From Pseudomonadota bacterium (GTDB taxonomy: Bacteria; Pseudomonadota; Gammaproteobacteria; Burkholderiales; Ferrovaceae): a DNA stretch of 64,000 nt. The translations under genes were made by a program, and so were the position numbers. Location: positions 18,166 through 82,165 of the forward strand of contig JAKABO010000011.1 in NCBI GenBank assembly GCA_021796835.1, given 5' to 3'. Positions 26,233 through 34,693 of this stretch are shown one piece after another (the first letter of the stretch is position 1; each line of letters starts with the position of its first letter). The notes beneath the pieces are model-generated. The model saw only the letters and a list, made by a program, of their open reading frames with translations, had not been told where the DNA came from and made no database searches.

Positions 26233-27159
26233 ATGGCAGAACAGACCCTCTCCCACCCTTCTTTCGATCCCGTACGTTTGAAAGCCTATCTGATGGACCT
26301 GCAGGAGCGCATTGTCACGGCTCTGGAAAAAGCCGATGGTCATTCCTTTCGACGCGATGCCTGGACCCGTCCGGAAGGCGGTGGCGGAGTCAGCGCGCTC
26401 GTGGAAGAAGGGGCCCTCTTCGAACGGGGAGGGGTGAACTTCTCCCATGTCATGGGCCCCGGTTTGCCGCCTTCGGCCAGCGCCCATCGTCCCGAGTTGG
26501 CCGGACGACGCTTCGAGGCCATGGGGGTCTCTCTGGTACTGCACCCCCGCAATCCCCATGTTCCCACCGTTCATATGAACATCCGGTTTTTTGCGGCCTT
26601 TGCCGAGGATGCCGCGCCGGTCTGGTGGTTCGGGGGAGGCATGGACCTCACGCCTTATTATGGTTTCGAGGAAGATGCCCGCCATTTCCATCAAACCTGT
26701 CATGCTGCCCTGGCTCCCTTCGGGGCCGATTACTATCCCCGCTTCAAACGTTGGTGTGACGAGTATTTCTTTCTCAAGCACCGGCAGGAACCGCGTGGGG
26801 TGGGGGGGATTTTCTTTGATGACTTCAACGAGTTGCCCCTGCCCCAGGCCGAGGCCCTCTGGCGCAGTGTGGGCGATCACTTTCTGGCGGCTTACCTGCC
26901 GATCGTCGAACGCCGTCGTTCCCTGCCCTACGGTGAACGGGAAAGGGATTTTCAGGCCTATCGGCGGGGACGTTATGTGGAATTCAATCTGGTCTATGAT
27001 CGGGGCACGTTGTTCGGCCTCCAGTCCGGGGGGCGGACCGAATCGATCCTGATGTCCCTGCCGCCGATCGTGCGCTGGCGTTACGACTGGCATCCCGAAG
27101 CAGGATCGCCGGAAGCCGCGCTCCTGGAAGAATTCATCAACGGTCGGGACTGGTTGTGA
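26233..27159 (+). CDS. hemF: Oxygen-dependent coproporphyrinogen III oxidase
   Basis: 308 residues. Family blocks: W-x-R-x-[32 protein letters not shown] and [14 protein letters not shown] near the end. It converts coproporphyrinogen III to protoporphyrinogen IX using O2, so the organism makes haem aerobically. An ATG four codons upstream (26221) is possible. Divergent from polA. Confidence 0.96.
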   Translation: MAEQTLSHPSFDPVRLKAYLMDLQERIVTALEKADGHSFRRDAWTRPEGGGGVSALVEEGALFERGGVNFSHVMGPGLPPSASAHRPELAGRRFEAMGVSLVLHPRNPHVPTVHMNIRFFAAFAEDAAPVWWFGGGMDLTPYYGFEEDARHFHQTCHAALAPFGADYYPRFKRWCDEYFFLKHRQEPRGVGGIFFDDFNELPLPQAEALWRSVGDHFLAAYLPIVERRRSLPYGERERDFQAYRRGRYVEFNLVYDRGTLFGLQSGGRTESILMSLPPIVRWRYDWHPEAGSPEAALLEEFINGRDWL

Positions 27160-27172
27160 GGTCAGGACGTTT

Positions 27173-28105
27173 TTGCCTCACATGGTGACGTTCCTGCAGC
27201 AAGTGCTCAACGGTCTGACCCTGGGGTGCATCTATGCCCTGGTTGCCCTGGGGTACACCCTGGTGTACGGGATTCTGGAACTGATCAACTTTGCCCATGG
27301 GGATCTGGTCATGATCGGTGCACTGGTTTCCCTTTCTCTGGTGCGTGCCCTGCTGGGTTGGGGGGCGCCTCTTTCCGTGGCCCTGGCGGGGGGCCTGGCC
27401 GGGGCCATCGGGGTCTGTGTCCTGGTGGGGGTGGCTCTGGAACGGTTGGCTTATCGCCCCCTGCGCCACGCCCCCAAACTGGCTCCCCTGATCACGGCCA
27501 TCGGGATGTCGATGGTGCTGGAGCAGGGGTCGGCCCTGCTCTGGGGGCGTGGCTATCACTCCTTCCCGGATTTGGGGTTGACCCATGCCCTGAGTTGGGG
27601 GGGGGTGGTCATCAGTCCCCTCCAGGGGGTGATCGTGCTGGGGAGCCTCTGTCTGTTGGGCGGTCTGCTTTGGCTCGTGCAGCGTTCGGCGCTCGGGCGA
27701 GCCATGCGGGCAACGGCGCAAAACCCCGTGGCCGCCCAGTTGCTGGGGGTGGATACGGAACGGGTGATTACCCTGGCTTTTGTGGTTGGGGCCGCACTGG
27801 CAGCCGTTGCCGGATTGATGGTGGGCGCTTACTATCAGGTGGCCCACTACACCATGGGGTTCATGCTGGGGCTCAAGGCCTTTACGGCTGCCGTGCTGGG
27901 TGGGATCGGCAACCTGTCCGGCGCGGTGCTGGGCGGGATCCTGCTGGGTTTGCTGGAAGCCCTGGGGGCCGGATATCTGGGGGACTGGACGGGGAACCTG
28001 TTTGGCAGCAATTATAAGGATGTCTTTTCCTTTGCCACCCTGATCCTGGTTCTGGTGTTCCACCCCTCCGGTCTGTTGGGGCGCCATGCGCCGGAAAAGG
28101 TATGA
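27173..28105 (+). CDS. livH: Branched-chain amino acid ABC permease LivH
   Basis: 310 residues from a TTG with AGGA 5 nt upstream; ATG at 27182 is an alternative. Eight or so helices and the L-G-Y-T-L-V-Y-G-I-L-E-L-I-N-F-A-H-G-D signature of LivH. One of the two permeases of a high-affinity uptake system. Overlaps livM by 4 nt. Confidence 0.92.
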   Translation: MPHMVTFLQQVLNGLTLGCIYALVALGYTLVYGILELINFAHGDLVMIGALVSLSLVRALLGWGAPLSVALAGGLAGAIGVCVLVGVALERLAYRPLRHAPKLAPLITAIGMSMVLEQGSALLWGRGYHSFPDLGLTHALSWGGVVISPLQGVIVLGSLCLLGGLLWLVQRSALGRAMRATAQNPVAAQLLGVDTERVITLAFVVGAALAAVAGLMVGAYYQVAHYTMGFMLGLKAFTAAVLGGIGNLSGAVLGGILLGLLEALGAGYLGDWTGNLFGSNYKDVFSFATLILVLVFHPSGLLGRHAPEKV

Positions 28106-29148
28106 TCGCCGGTCTTGCCCGTTTCAAACGTTTGTGGATGCTTCTGGGCATCCTGATCCTGCCCTGGGCGGTCGAAGGACTGCTGGGACGGGGTTGGGTA
28201 CGTATCCTGGACTTTGCCTTGCTGTCCGTTTTGCTGGCCATTGGCCTGAACATCGTGGTGGGCTATGCCGGGCTTCTGGACCTGGGGTTCATCGCTTTCT
28301 TCGGGGTGGGGGCGTATGCCTATGCCCTGCTGGCCTCGCCCCAATTCGGGGTGCACTGGCCTCTCTGGGCCATTCTGCCCACCGGCGTCCTGGTGGCGGC
28401 CAGTTTCGGGGTGGCGCTGGGTTGGCCGACCCTGGGGCTGCGGGGGGATTATCTGGCCATCGTGACCATGGGGTTCGGCGAGATCATTCGGGTCTTTCTC
28501 AATAACCTGACCGCGCCGATCAACATCACCAACGGCCCTCAGGGGATTACGATGATCGACGCACTTCATCTGGGAGGCTGGTCCTTTGCCCGCCCTCATC
28601 GGGTGTGGGGCATCCCGTTGCCCGCCCTGGTGGGGACCTTCTATCTGTTTCTCCTGTTCGTCCTGCTGGCGCTTTTTCTGTCCAGACGGTTGGAATATTC
28701 CCGGATCGGCCGGGCCTGGATGGCCATTCGCGAAGATGAGATTGCGGCGGCCAGCATGGGGCTGGACACGCGTCGCCTCAAACTGCTGGCCTATGCCCTG
28801 GGCGCCGCTTTTGGCGGTGTGTCGGGTGGCCTGTTCGCGGGGTTTCAGGGGTTTGTCAGCCCGGAGAGTTTTACCTTGCAGGAATCGGTCATGATCCTGT
28901 GCATGGTGGTGCTGGGCGGAATGGGTAACCTGCGCGGGGTCGTGGTGGGCGCCCTCCTGCTCGCTTTCCTGCCCGAGGTGCTGCGCCCCCTGGGGGATTG
29001 GCAGCAGCACTGGTTTCATCACGTCCTGATCGATCCGTCCACCTTGCGCCTGCTCCTCTTCGGGATCGCTCTGGTCATTCTGATGCGCTGGCGCCCTGAA
29101 GGGTTGTTGCCGTCCCGGGCACGGGCACGGGAATGGCATACGTCATGA
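28102..29148 (+). CDS. livM: Branched-chain amino acid ABC permease LivM
   Basis: 348 residues with about nine helices and L-N-I-V-V-G-Y-A-G-L-L-D-L-G, L-R-G-D-Y-L-A-I-V-T-M-G-F-G-E and N-G-P-Q-G-I, as in LivM. Pairs with LivH in the membrane. Overlaps both neighbours. Confidence 0.92.
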   Translation: MIAGLARFKRLWMLLGILILPWAVEGLLGRGWVRILDFALLSVLLAIGLNIVVGYAGLLDLGFIAFFGVGAYAYALLASPQFGVHWPLWAILPTGVLVAASFGVALGWPTLGLRGDYLAIVTMGFGEIIRVFLNNLTAPINITNGPQGITMIDALHLGGWSFARPHRVWGIPLPALVGTFYLFLLFVLLALFLSRRLEYSRIGRAWMAIREDEIAAASMGLDTRRLKLLAYALGAAFGGVSGGLFAGFQGFVSPESFTLQESVMILCMVVLGGMGNLRGVVVGALLLAFLPEVLRPLGDWQQHWFHHVLIDPSTLRLLLFGIALVILMRWRPEGLLPSRARAREWHTS

Positions 29149-29915
29149 ACACGTTGCTGGAAGCAAAGGGGATCAGCAAACGCTTTGGAGGGGTTCAGGC
29201 CTTGCACGACGTTTCCCTGACGGTCGAGCCAGCCAGCATCGTGGGCCTGATCGGCCCGAATGGCGCCGGAAAGACCACCTTTTTTAACGTGTTGACCGGG
29301 GTTTATGTGCCTGATGCGGGGACGCTGACCTTTGCCGGGCTGCCCCTGCCCGCAGGTCAGCCCCACCGGGTTGCCCGGGCGGGCCTGGTGCGTACTTTCC
29401 AGAATATTCGGGTATTCCCTCAGATGAGCGTCCTGGAAAACGTCATGGTGGGATTCCATGGGCGGACGCACTGCGGACTGCTGGGGGCCTGGTTCAAGGG
29501 CCCGGCCGTGCGGCGCGAAGAGCGGGAGATTCTGGAGGGGGCACAGGAACTGTTGGAATGGGTGGGGTTGCAGTCAATGGCGCAACGGGTGGCCAGTACC
29601 TTGTCCTATGGGGCGCAACGCCGCCTGGAAATTGCCCGTGCCCTGGCTACGGGACCCCGCCTGCTGGCGCTGGATGAACCGGTGGCCGGGATGAATGGAA
29701 CGGAACGGGGGCACATGACCGAGTTGATCCTGCGCATTCGTGCCGCGGGGATTGCCTTGCTGGTCATCGAGCATGATGTGCGCTGGATCGCGCAATTGTG
29801 CGAACGCATCACCGTCCTGGACTATGGGCAACGCCTGGCCGAGGGAACGCCCGCCGAAATTCAGGCCAACCCGCGCGTCATCGAAGCCTATCTGGGGCAC
29901 TCGTCCCATGGCTGA
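29145..29915 (+). CDS. livG: Branched-chain amino acid ABC ATPase LivG
   Basis: 256 residues; the ATG inside ATGA at the livM stop is chosen over one four codons upstream. Walker A G-P-N-G-A-G-K-T-T, Walker B L-L-A-L-D-E-P, and the R-T-F-Q-N-I-R-x-F loop typical of LivG. The signature helix reads L-S-Y-G-A-Q-R-R, the usual LivG variant. Confidence 0.92.
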   Translation: MNTLLEAKGISKRFGGVQALHDVSLTVEPASIVGLIGPNGAGKTTFFNVLTGVYVPDAGTLTFAGLPLPAGQPHRVARAGLVRTFQNIRVFPQMSVLENVMVGFHGRTHCGLLGAWFKGPAVRREEREILEGAQELLEWVGLQSMAQRVASTLSYGAQRRLEIARALATGPRLLALDEPVAGMNGTERGHMTELILRIRAAGIALLVIEHDVRWIAQLCERITVLDYGQRLAEGTPAEIQANPRVIEAYLGHSSHG

Positions 29916-30612
29916 ACCGCTTCTGGAGGTACGTCATTTGGCGGTGCACTATGGGGGAATCGAGGCCGTCTGCGATTTGTCCCTGCGCCTCGAAGAGGGA
30001 GAAAAGGTGGCTTTGATCGGCGCCAATGGCGCGGGCAAGAGCAGTACCCTGAAGGCTTTGGCCGGGGTGGTACCTTTTGCACAGGGTAGCCTGAGTTTTG
30101 ACGGCGAGGATTGGACCCGCCGACCGGCCTGGCAACGGGCGCGTGCCGGCTTGATTCTGGTGCCCGAAGGGCGGGGGGTTTTTCCTCGTTTGTCCATTGC
30201 AGAAAACCTGCAGATGGGACAGATGGGGCGCCCCGATCCGGCGGCAATGGAGAAGGTTTACGCCCGTTTTCCTCGTCTCTACGAGCGACGGGCCCAAGCC
30301 GCGGGCACGCTCTCCGGGGGGGAGCAGCAGTTGCTGGCTCTGGGGCGTGCCCTGCTGACCCGGCCCCGTCTCCTGATGCTGGATGAACCCAGTATGGGGT
30401 TGGCCCCCCAACGGGTGGATGAGGTTTTCGAGGTCATCTCGGAAATGGTGCAGACCGGGGTAACCTTGCTGCTGGTAGAACAGAATGCCCGACGGGCCCT
30501 GGAACTGTGCGACCGCGCTCTGATCCTGGAGTCGGGGCGCGTGGTGTTTTCCGACCATGCAGCGGTCTGTCTGGCCAGTCCCGCGTTGCGCGCGGCCTAT
30601 CTGGGAGAATGA
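29908..30612 (+). CDS. livF: Branched-chain amino acid ABC ATPase LivF
   Basis: 234 residues from the ATG that overlaps livG by 8 nt. Walker A G-A-N-G-A-G-K-S-S, signature L-S-G-G-E-Q-Q, Walker B L-L-M-L-D-E-P-S-M-G-L-A-P. No periplasmic substrate-binding gene (livK type) is in the operon, so it must be encoded elsewhere or shared. Confidence 0.92.
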   Translation: MAEPLLEVRHLAVHYGGIEAVCDLSLRLEEGEKVALIGANGAGKSSTLKALAGVVPFAQGSLSFDGEDWTRRPAWQRARAGLILVPEGRGVFPRLSIAENLQMGQMGRPDPAAMEKVYARFPRLYERRAQAAGTLSGGEQQLLALGRALLTRPRLLMLDEPSMGLAPQRVDEVFEVISEMVQTGVTLLLVEQNARRALELCDRALILESGRVVFSDHAAVCLASPALRAAYLGE

Positions 30613-32034
30613 ATGTCGTTTCTGCGCCGATATTACTGGGGAATTCTGGGGGGGGTCCTGGCGATCTACGTGTTTTCCCTGTTTCATGCCTATGTGGGCG
30701 AGGAGGCCAACTACACCATCATGTCCATGGAAATGTGGCAGCGCCAGATTTTCCGCAGTGTGGTGGCGCTCGGGGGGGTGGGCGGGCGACCCCCGCTGTA
30801 CAACTGGTTGATGATTCCCGTGGCGCGTCTGGTGGGTTGGGCCCAGGTGTTGCTGGCAGCCCGCCTGGTGACCCTGGGGGCAACCTTGGGCACTGCTCTG
30901 ACCCTGGGCTGGTGGGCACGCAGCCTTTGGCCGGGCGTGGGGGCAGGAAAGTTGGCTGGGCTGCTCTATCTGGTGACGGCTGATGTCCTGTTTTATCGAG
31001 GCTGGCTGGCCTATGCGGACCCACTTTTCGCCTTTTTCATGGTGCTGTCGGCTTATTTGCTATGGAGCGCGGTTCAACGGCGCAACCTGTTCTGGCTTGT
31101 TCTGTCGTTATGGGTGATCTTTGCGTCCTATCTGACCAAGGTGATGACGGCCTATGCCTATTATGGCGGCGTCTGGCTGGTCCTGTCGAGCCAGCGCTCC
31201 GGCCGGGAGTTTCTGTGGTCCCGTCGGGCTCTGGGCATCTATGTTCTGGGCCTGATGCCCATGGGGCTCTGGCTCGGAGTCGTGGGACATCAGGATACCT
31301 TGCAGGTGACCGGACAACTGGACGATGTGAGCAACAAGTTGCTGTCCTTCGATGATTTGGGTGCCTGGTTCCTGAAATTGGGCGAATTTCCCCTTTCCAT
31401 CCTGGCGGGGCTTCTGCCTTCTTCCCTGTGGGCGCTTTGGGGGATGGCCGCCCAGCATCGTCAGGGCATCCCCTGGCCCATGCCGGTCAAGTTGCTGTCC
31501 GGCATGGCGCTGCTCAATTTTCTCCCCTACTGGGTTGCGCCGCACAGTGCTCTCCGCTACGTTTTGCCCGAATATGGCCTGGTGGTGCTGGTGGCAACCT
31601 ATTACCTGATCCACGAGCCGGTTCTGTTCCGGAGCGGAATCCTGAGCCCGGAACGCTGGGTGGTGGGGCTGGCCCTGCTCGGACTCGGTGTTTCGGCGGT
31701 GGGGTACCCCCTCTATCAACAGCGGGTGCGCGGGGACAATTACGCGCGCATGGCGACTCAGATCGAAGTGCTGGCGGGTCCCCATCCCGTTTATACTCTG
31801 AACTGGACCTCGGCAGGCCTGTCCGTGGTGGCACTCATCGACAGTGAGCATTTCGACCGACCAGCCATTGTCACGCCCCCACCTTGCTTTGCGGACGGGT
31901 TGGTCATTGCTTCTGCCCCTAGAGATCTGCCGGGTGAGGCATGGGCAAAACTCGAGGGGCAAGCCGAACAACTGGTTCTGATCTGTCGGGGAAAGGTTTG
32001 TGCAGCCCCGTTCTTTCATTCAGGGAGACCATGA
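30613..32034 (+). CDS. GT-C (ArnT/PMT-like) membrane glycosyltransferase
   Basis: 473 residues with about eleven helices. An acidic first periplasmic loop G-E-E-A-N-Y and G-G-R-P-P-L-Y-N-W, followed by Y-A-D-P-L-F, match the ArnT/PMT-like GT-C family that moves sugars from polyprenyl-phosphate donors to lipid or protein at the periplasmic face. The acceptor cannot be read from sequence. It starts one base after livF ends and overlaps the nucleotidase. Confidence 0.7.
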   Translation: MSFLRRYYWGILGGVLAIYVFSLFHAYVGEEANYTIMSMEMWQRQIFRSVVALGGVGGRPPLYNWLMIPVARLVGWAQVLLAARLVTLGATLGTALTLGWWARSLWPGVGAGKLAGLLYLVTADVLFYRGWLAYADPLFAFFMVLSAYLLWSAVQRRNLFWLVLSLWVIFASYLTKVMTAYAYYGGVWLVLSSQRSGREFLWSRRALGIYVLGLMPMGLWLGVVGHQDTLQVTGQLDDVSNKLLSFDDLGAWFLKLGEFPLSILAGLLPSSLWALWGMAAQHRQGIPWPMPVKLLSGMALLNFLPYWVAPHSALRYVLPEYGLVVLVATYYLIHEPVLFRSGILSPERWVVGLALLGLGVSAVGYPLYQQRVRGDNYARMATQIEVLAGPHPVYTLNWTSAGLSVVALIDSEHFDRPAIVTPPPCFADGLVIASAPRDLPGEAWAKLEGQAEQLVLICRGKVCAAPFFHSGRP

Positions 32035-32933
32035 TGGCAGTGGATCTGGCGGGAAAATTGAGGGTGGGAATTTCATCGCGGGCATTGTTTGAACTGGGCG
32101 AAAGCCATTCCTTGTTTGAAAAGCGAGGGGTAGAGGAATACAGCAATTACCAGATTGCCCATGAAAACGAACCCCTGGGCGAAGGGGTGGCGTTTGGACT
32201 GGTGAAGAAATTGCTGGCCCTCAGGAATCAGCACGAGGAAGCCAGCGTGGAGGTCATTTTATTGTCCCGGAACAGTGCCGATACGGGGTTGCGCATTTTC
32301 AATGCCATCGAGCAACATGGGTTGAACATCACGCGGGCCGTTTTTTCGCGAGGGGAAACGCCCTGGAAGTATGCCGAAGCGCTGGGTGTCCATCTGTTTT
32401 TGTCGGCAGATGCGGGCGATGTGCGACTTGCCCTGCAGGCGGGGATTGCTGCCGCGACCATTTTGCCCTCCACGGTGGGAGATAACCCATCTTCCCAGTT
32501 ACGAATTGCTTTTGACGGGGACGCTGTGGTGTTTTCTGATGAAGCGGAATTGATCTACAAGACGCGCGGTCTGGAAGCGTTCATCGAGCATGAGCGATCA
32601 AAGGCCAATACCCCTTTGGCCAGCGGCCCTTTTCGCCCCTTCCTGGAGGCGTTGCATCGCATTCAACGGGACAGCAACCCGCAGGACAGCCCCATTCGTA
32701 CTGCTCTGGTGACGGCACGCAATGCGCCGACCCACAAGCGCGTGATCCATACCCTGCGCGCCTGGGGCGTGCGGATCGACGAGGCCGTGTTTCTGGGGGG
32801 GGTGGAAAAAGGCCCGGTACTCAAGGCCTTCGGCGCGGACATCTTCTTTGACGACCAGACGACCCATTGCGACTCGGCGCGTCAACACGTGGCCACAGGG
32901 CATGTCCCCATTACTTCGGTTCAGCGCGCCTGA
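32031..32933 (+). CDS. Cytosolic 5'-nucleotidase (cN-I family)
   Basis: 300 residues. Resembles the PF06189 5'-nucleotidase family: L-R-V-G-I-S-S-R-A-L-F at the start, S-R-N-S-A-D-T-G-L-R, A-F-D-G-D-A-V-V-F-S-D-E and F-F-D-D-Q near the end. The HAD-like enzyme dephosphorylates nucleoside monophosphates. ATGA overlap with the glycosyltransferase gene ties it to the hemF-liv operon, a combination with no obvious metabolic logic. Confidence 0.82.
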   Translation: MMAVDLAGKLRVGISSRALFELGESHSLFEKRGVEEYSNYQIAHENEPLGEGVAFGLVKKLLALRNQHEEASVEVILLSRNSADTGLRIFNAIEQHGLNITRAVFSRGETPWKYAEALGVHLFLSADAGDVRLALQAGIAAATILPSTVGDNPSSQLRIAFDGDAVVFSDEAELIYKTRGLEAFIEHERSKANTPLASGPFRPFLEALHRIQRDSNPQDSPIRTALVTARNAPTHKRVIHTLRAWGVRIDEAVFLGGVEKGPVLKAFGADIFFDDQTTHCDSARQHVATGHVPITSVQRA

Positions 32934-32944
32934 GCCGTGTTCAC

Positions 32945-33175
32945 TCAAAGTCGCTGCTGCAAGGCTCGGGCATTGTCCAACAGGCCCTGATAACCATCAC
33001 GCAGTTGATCGGGCAAGGCGGGGTCGCCGAGCAGAACCCCCAGGGTTTCCGTCAGACCATACAATAATCCCTTGGCCGCTCCACTGGCCAGGTGCCCCTG
33101 ATCGAGGGCCTGCTGAATGTGGGTCAGGCCCGCATCGAGGTGTTCGTGTTCCGGATAGTGACGTGGTGAATTCAT
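32945..33175 (-). CDS. Small soluble hypothetical protein
   Basis: 76 residues from the ATG; predicted mostly helical and acidic, with A-S-G-A-A-K-G-L-L-Y-G and repeated leucines. No family recognised. Ten nucleotides behind the small membrane protein gene in the same direction, convergent with the nucleotidase gene. Confidence 0.5.
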   Translation of the reverse strand: MNSPRHYPEHEHLDAGLTHIQQALDQGHLASGAAKGLLYGLTETLGVLLGDPALPDQLRDGYQGLLDNARALQQRL

Positions 33176-33185
33176 GGAAGATCTC

Positions 33186-33371
33186 TCAGTGGCGCGGGTG
33201 CCGGAAACGCCAGGCCATATGCCACATGCCAGCGGCACAAGCCCAGGAGATGACTTTGGCGGTATCGGAATCGATGGTCAACAGGTCCATCTGAACGGCA
33301 AGGGCAAAAACCGTCAGGTTCAGTGCCAGGATGGCGAAGACCGCAAAGAGAACGTTGAAGGAACTGAACAT
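33186..33371 (-). CDS. Small two-helix membrane protein
   Basis: 61 residues from the ATG with GGAG 7 nt upstream; an upstream ATG at 33395 would add eight residues. A hydrophobic helix at 3-26 and a second weaker one near 38-54 with a His/Arg tail. Divergent from the second ccoG, so it may share its control region. Unknown family. Confidence 0.5.
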   Translation of the reverse strand: MFSSFNVLFAVFAILALNLTVFALAVQMDLLTIDSDTAKVISWACAAGMWHMAWRFRHPRH

Positions 33372-33493
33372 GAGGGCTCCGTGTCTAGTCGCCATGATAC
33401 TATAGAATGACTGAACCTTGGGTGTAATGCAAGCGTCATGAAGGGGATGGGGAGAAGAATGTCGGAGGGGGGTAAAGTTCGGAGGACTCGGCG

Positions 33494-34693
33494 GTGAAGC
33501 CCTACCATGCCAAGCGTCGGGTCGTCCAGGTGGCGGTTCTGATCCTGTTGTGTGCGATCCCCATCCTGGGCGTATTCAGAATCGATCTGGCTTCGGCCAG
33601 TTTCGTGTTTTTTGGGCGTCCGGTCTGGTGGGACAATTACCGGTTTCTGAGCGGAATGGTGTTGGCGATCCTCAGTGCGCCCCTGCTGACCTATGTCACC
33701 ATCGGTTCCCTGTGGTGCGGCTGGGCCTGTCCGCAGAACCTTCTGACCGAATGGGCCGATGCCCTGACCTTCAAATGGTTGGGGAAACGTGCCGACGTGC
33801 GGGTGGACGGCCAGGGTCTGGTGGTGGCGCCAGCCAAGAATCGCTGGTTGAACTGGTTCAAACTGGGTGCCACCTTGCTGGTTGCCTCCTTCTTTCTCGG
33901 TTTGGTCGTGCTCAAGTTGTATTACCCGGCGCAGGACGTCTGGGGGTTTCTGTGGGGGACCACGCCCCGTCAGGCCAATTTTGCCATCATGCTGGCATTC
34001 GTCGTTTTTTTTGTGTTCATCGATCTCGCGGTGGTCCGTTATTTTCTCTGCGACTATGCGTGTTTCTACCGCATGGGGCAGCGTCTGTTCCAGACCCGGG
34101 CGGCCCTTCATATCGAGTATGACGGGGCCAGGGAGGCGGACTGCGAGAAATGCCATTATTGCGCAACCGTCTGCCCGACCCGGATCGAACCCAACCGTAT
34201 TCAACAACATGACATCTGCATCGATTGCGGAGAATGTATCGATGCCTGTGACCGCTTGCATCTCAAGGAGGGGACAGTGGGTCTGCTGGATTTCTCCACC
34301 CGTTCCTCCGCGCCCGAAGTGGCACGGCGACGTTCCGGGTTGCGTCTGACATTGCTGCGCAGTGGCGCGGGTTTTCTGTTTCTGGGGGGCTGCGCGCTCA
34401 TGGGTTGGGGAGCCTGGACCCAGAAGACGGTGGACTTCCGGAAGATAGAGGCGGATCAGGTGCGGCTGCAGGCGATTTCCCGCCACTGTCAGCCCCGTTG
34501 CGCGCCCCTGCAGGCCCAATGCCGAGGCGATCATCTGGCGGCCTGTTATCAGGCAGCCGCGTGTACCTGTGCCTGTTCTCTGGAGCAGGACCCCACCAAC
34601 CCCCAGCGGGATACCTGGCAGCAATGCGTGCGTCTGAACCAGAAACACTTGCAGATGCTGGAAACCGCGTCTTTTCCTCAAGTCAGACCATGA
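33494..34693 (+). CDS. Second CcoG-like copper reductase with Cys-rich tail instead of Ig domain
   Basis: GTG start after GGAGG. 399 residues. The membrane and ferredoxin parts match CcoG: C-G-W-A-C-P-Q-N, C-E-K-C-H-Y-C-A-T-V-C-P and C-I-D-C-G-E-C-I-D-A-C. The family's C-terminal Ig-like domain is missing; after the last helix come about 75 residues rich in Cys (C-x3-C, C-x6-C and a C-T-C-A-C run, roughly nine Cys). Such a tail could bind copper or another cluster. It overlaps the VWA protein gene by 4 nt, so the pair acts together. It probably serves a different metalloenzyme from the ccoG at 11990-13285. Confidence 0.82.
   Translation: MKPYHAKRRVVQVAVLILLCAIPILGVFRIDLASASFVFFGRPVWWDNYRFLSGMVLAILSAPLLTYVTIGSLWCGWACPQNLLTEWADALTFKWLGKRADVRVDGQGLVVAPAKNRWLNWFKLGATLLVASFFLGLVVLKLYYPAQDVWGFLWGTTPRQANFAIMLAFVVFFVFIDLAVVRYFLCDYACFYRMGQRLFQTRAALHIEYDGAREADCEKCHYCATVCPTRIEPNRIQQHDICIDCGECIDACDRLHLKEGTVGLLDFSTRSSAPEVARRRSGLRLTLLRSGAGFLFLGGCALMGWGAWTQKTVDFRKIEADQVRLQAISRHCQPRCAPLQAQCRGDHLAACYQAAACTCACSLEQDPTNPQRDTWQQCVRLNQKHLQMLETASFPQVRP

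Noticed and set aside
34405..34689. Upstream extension of the NorD-like frame to 706 codons
   Set aside because: It overlaps the coding end of the CcoG-like gene in another frame. The ATG at 34690 overlaps that gene's stop, as elsewhere in these operons.
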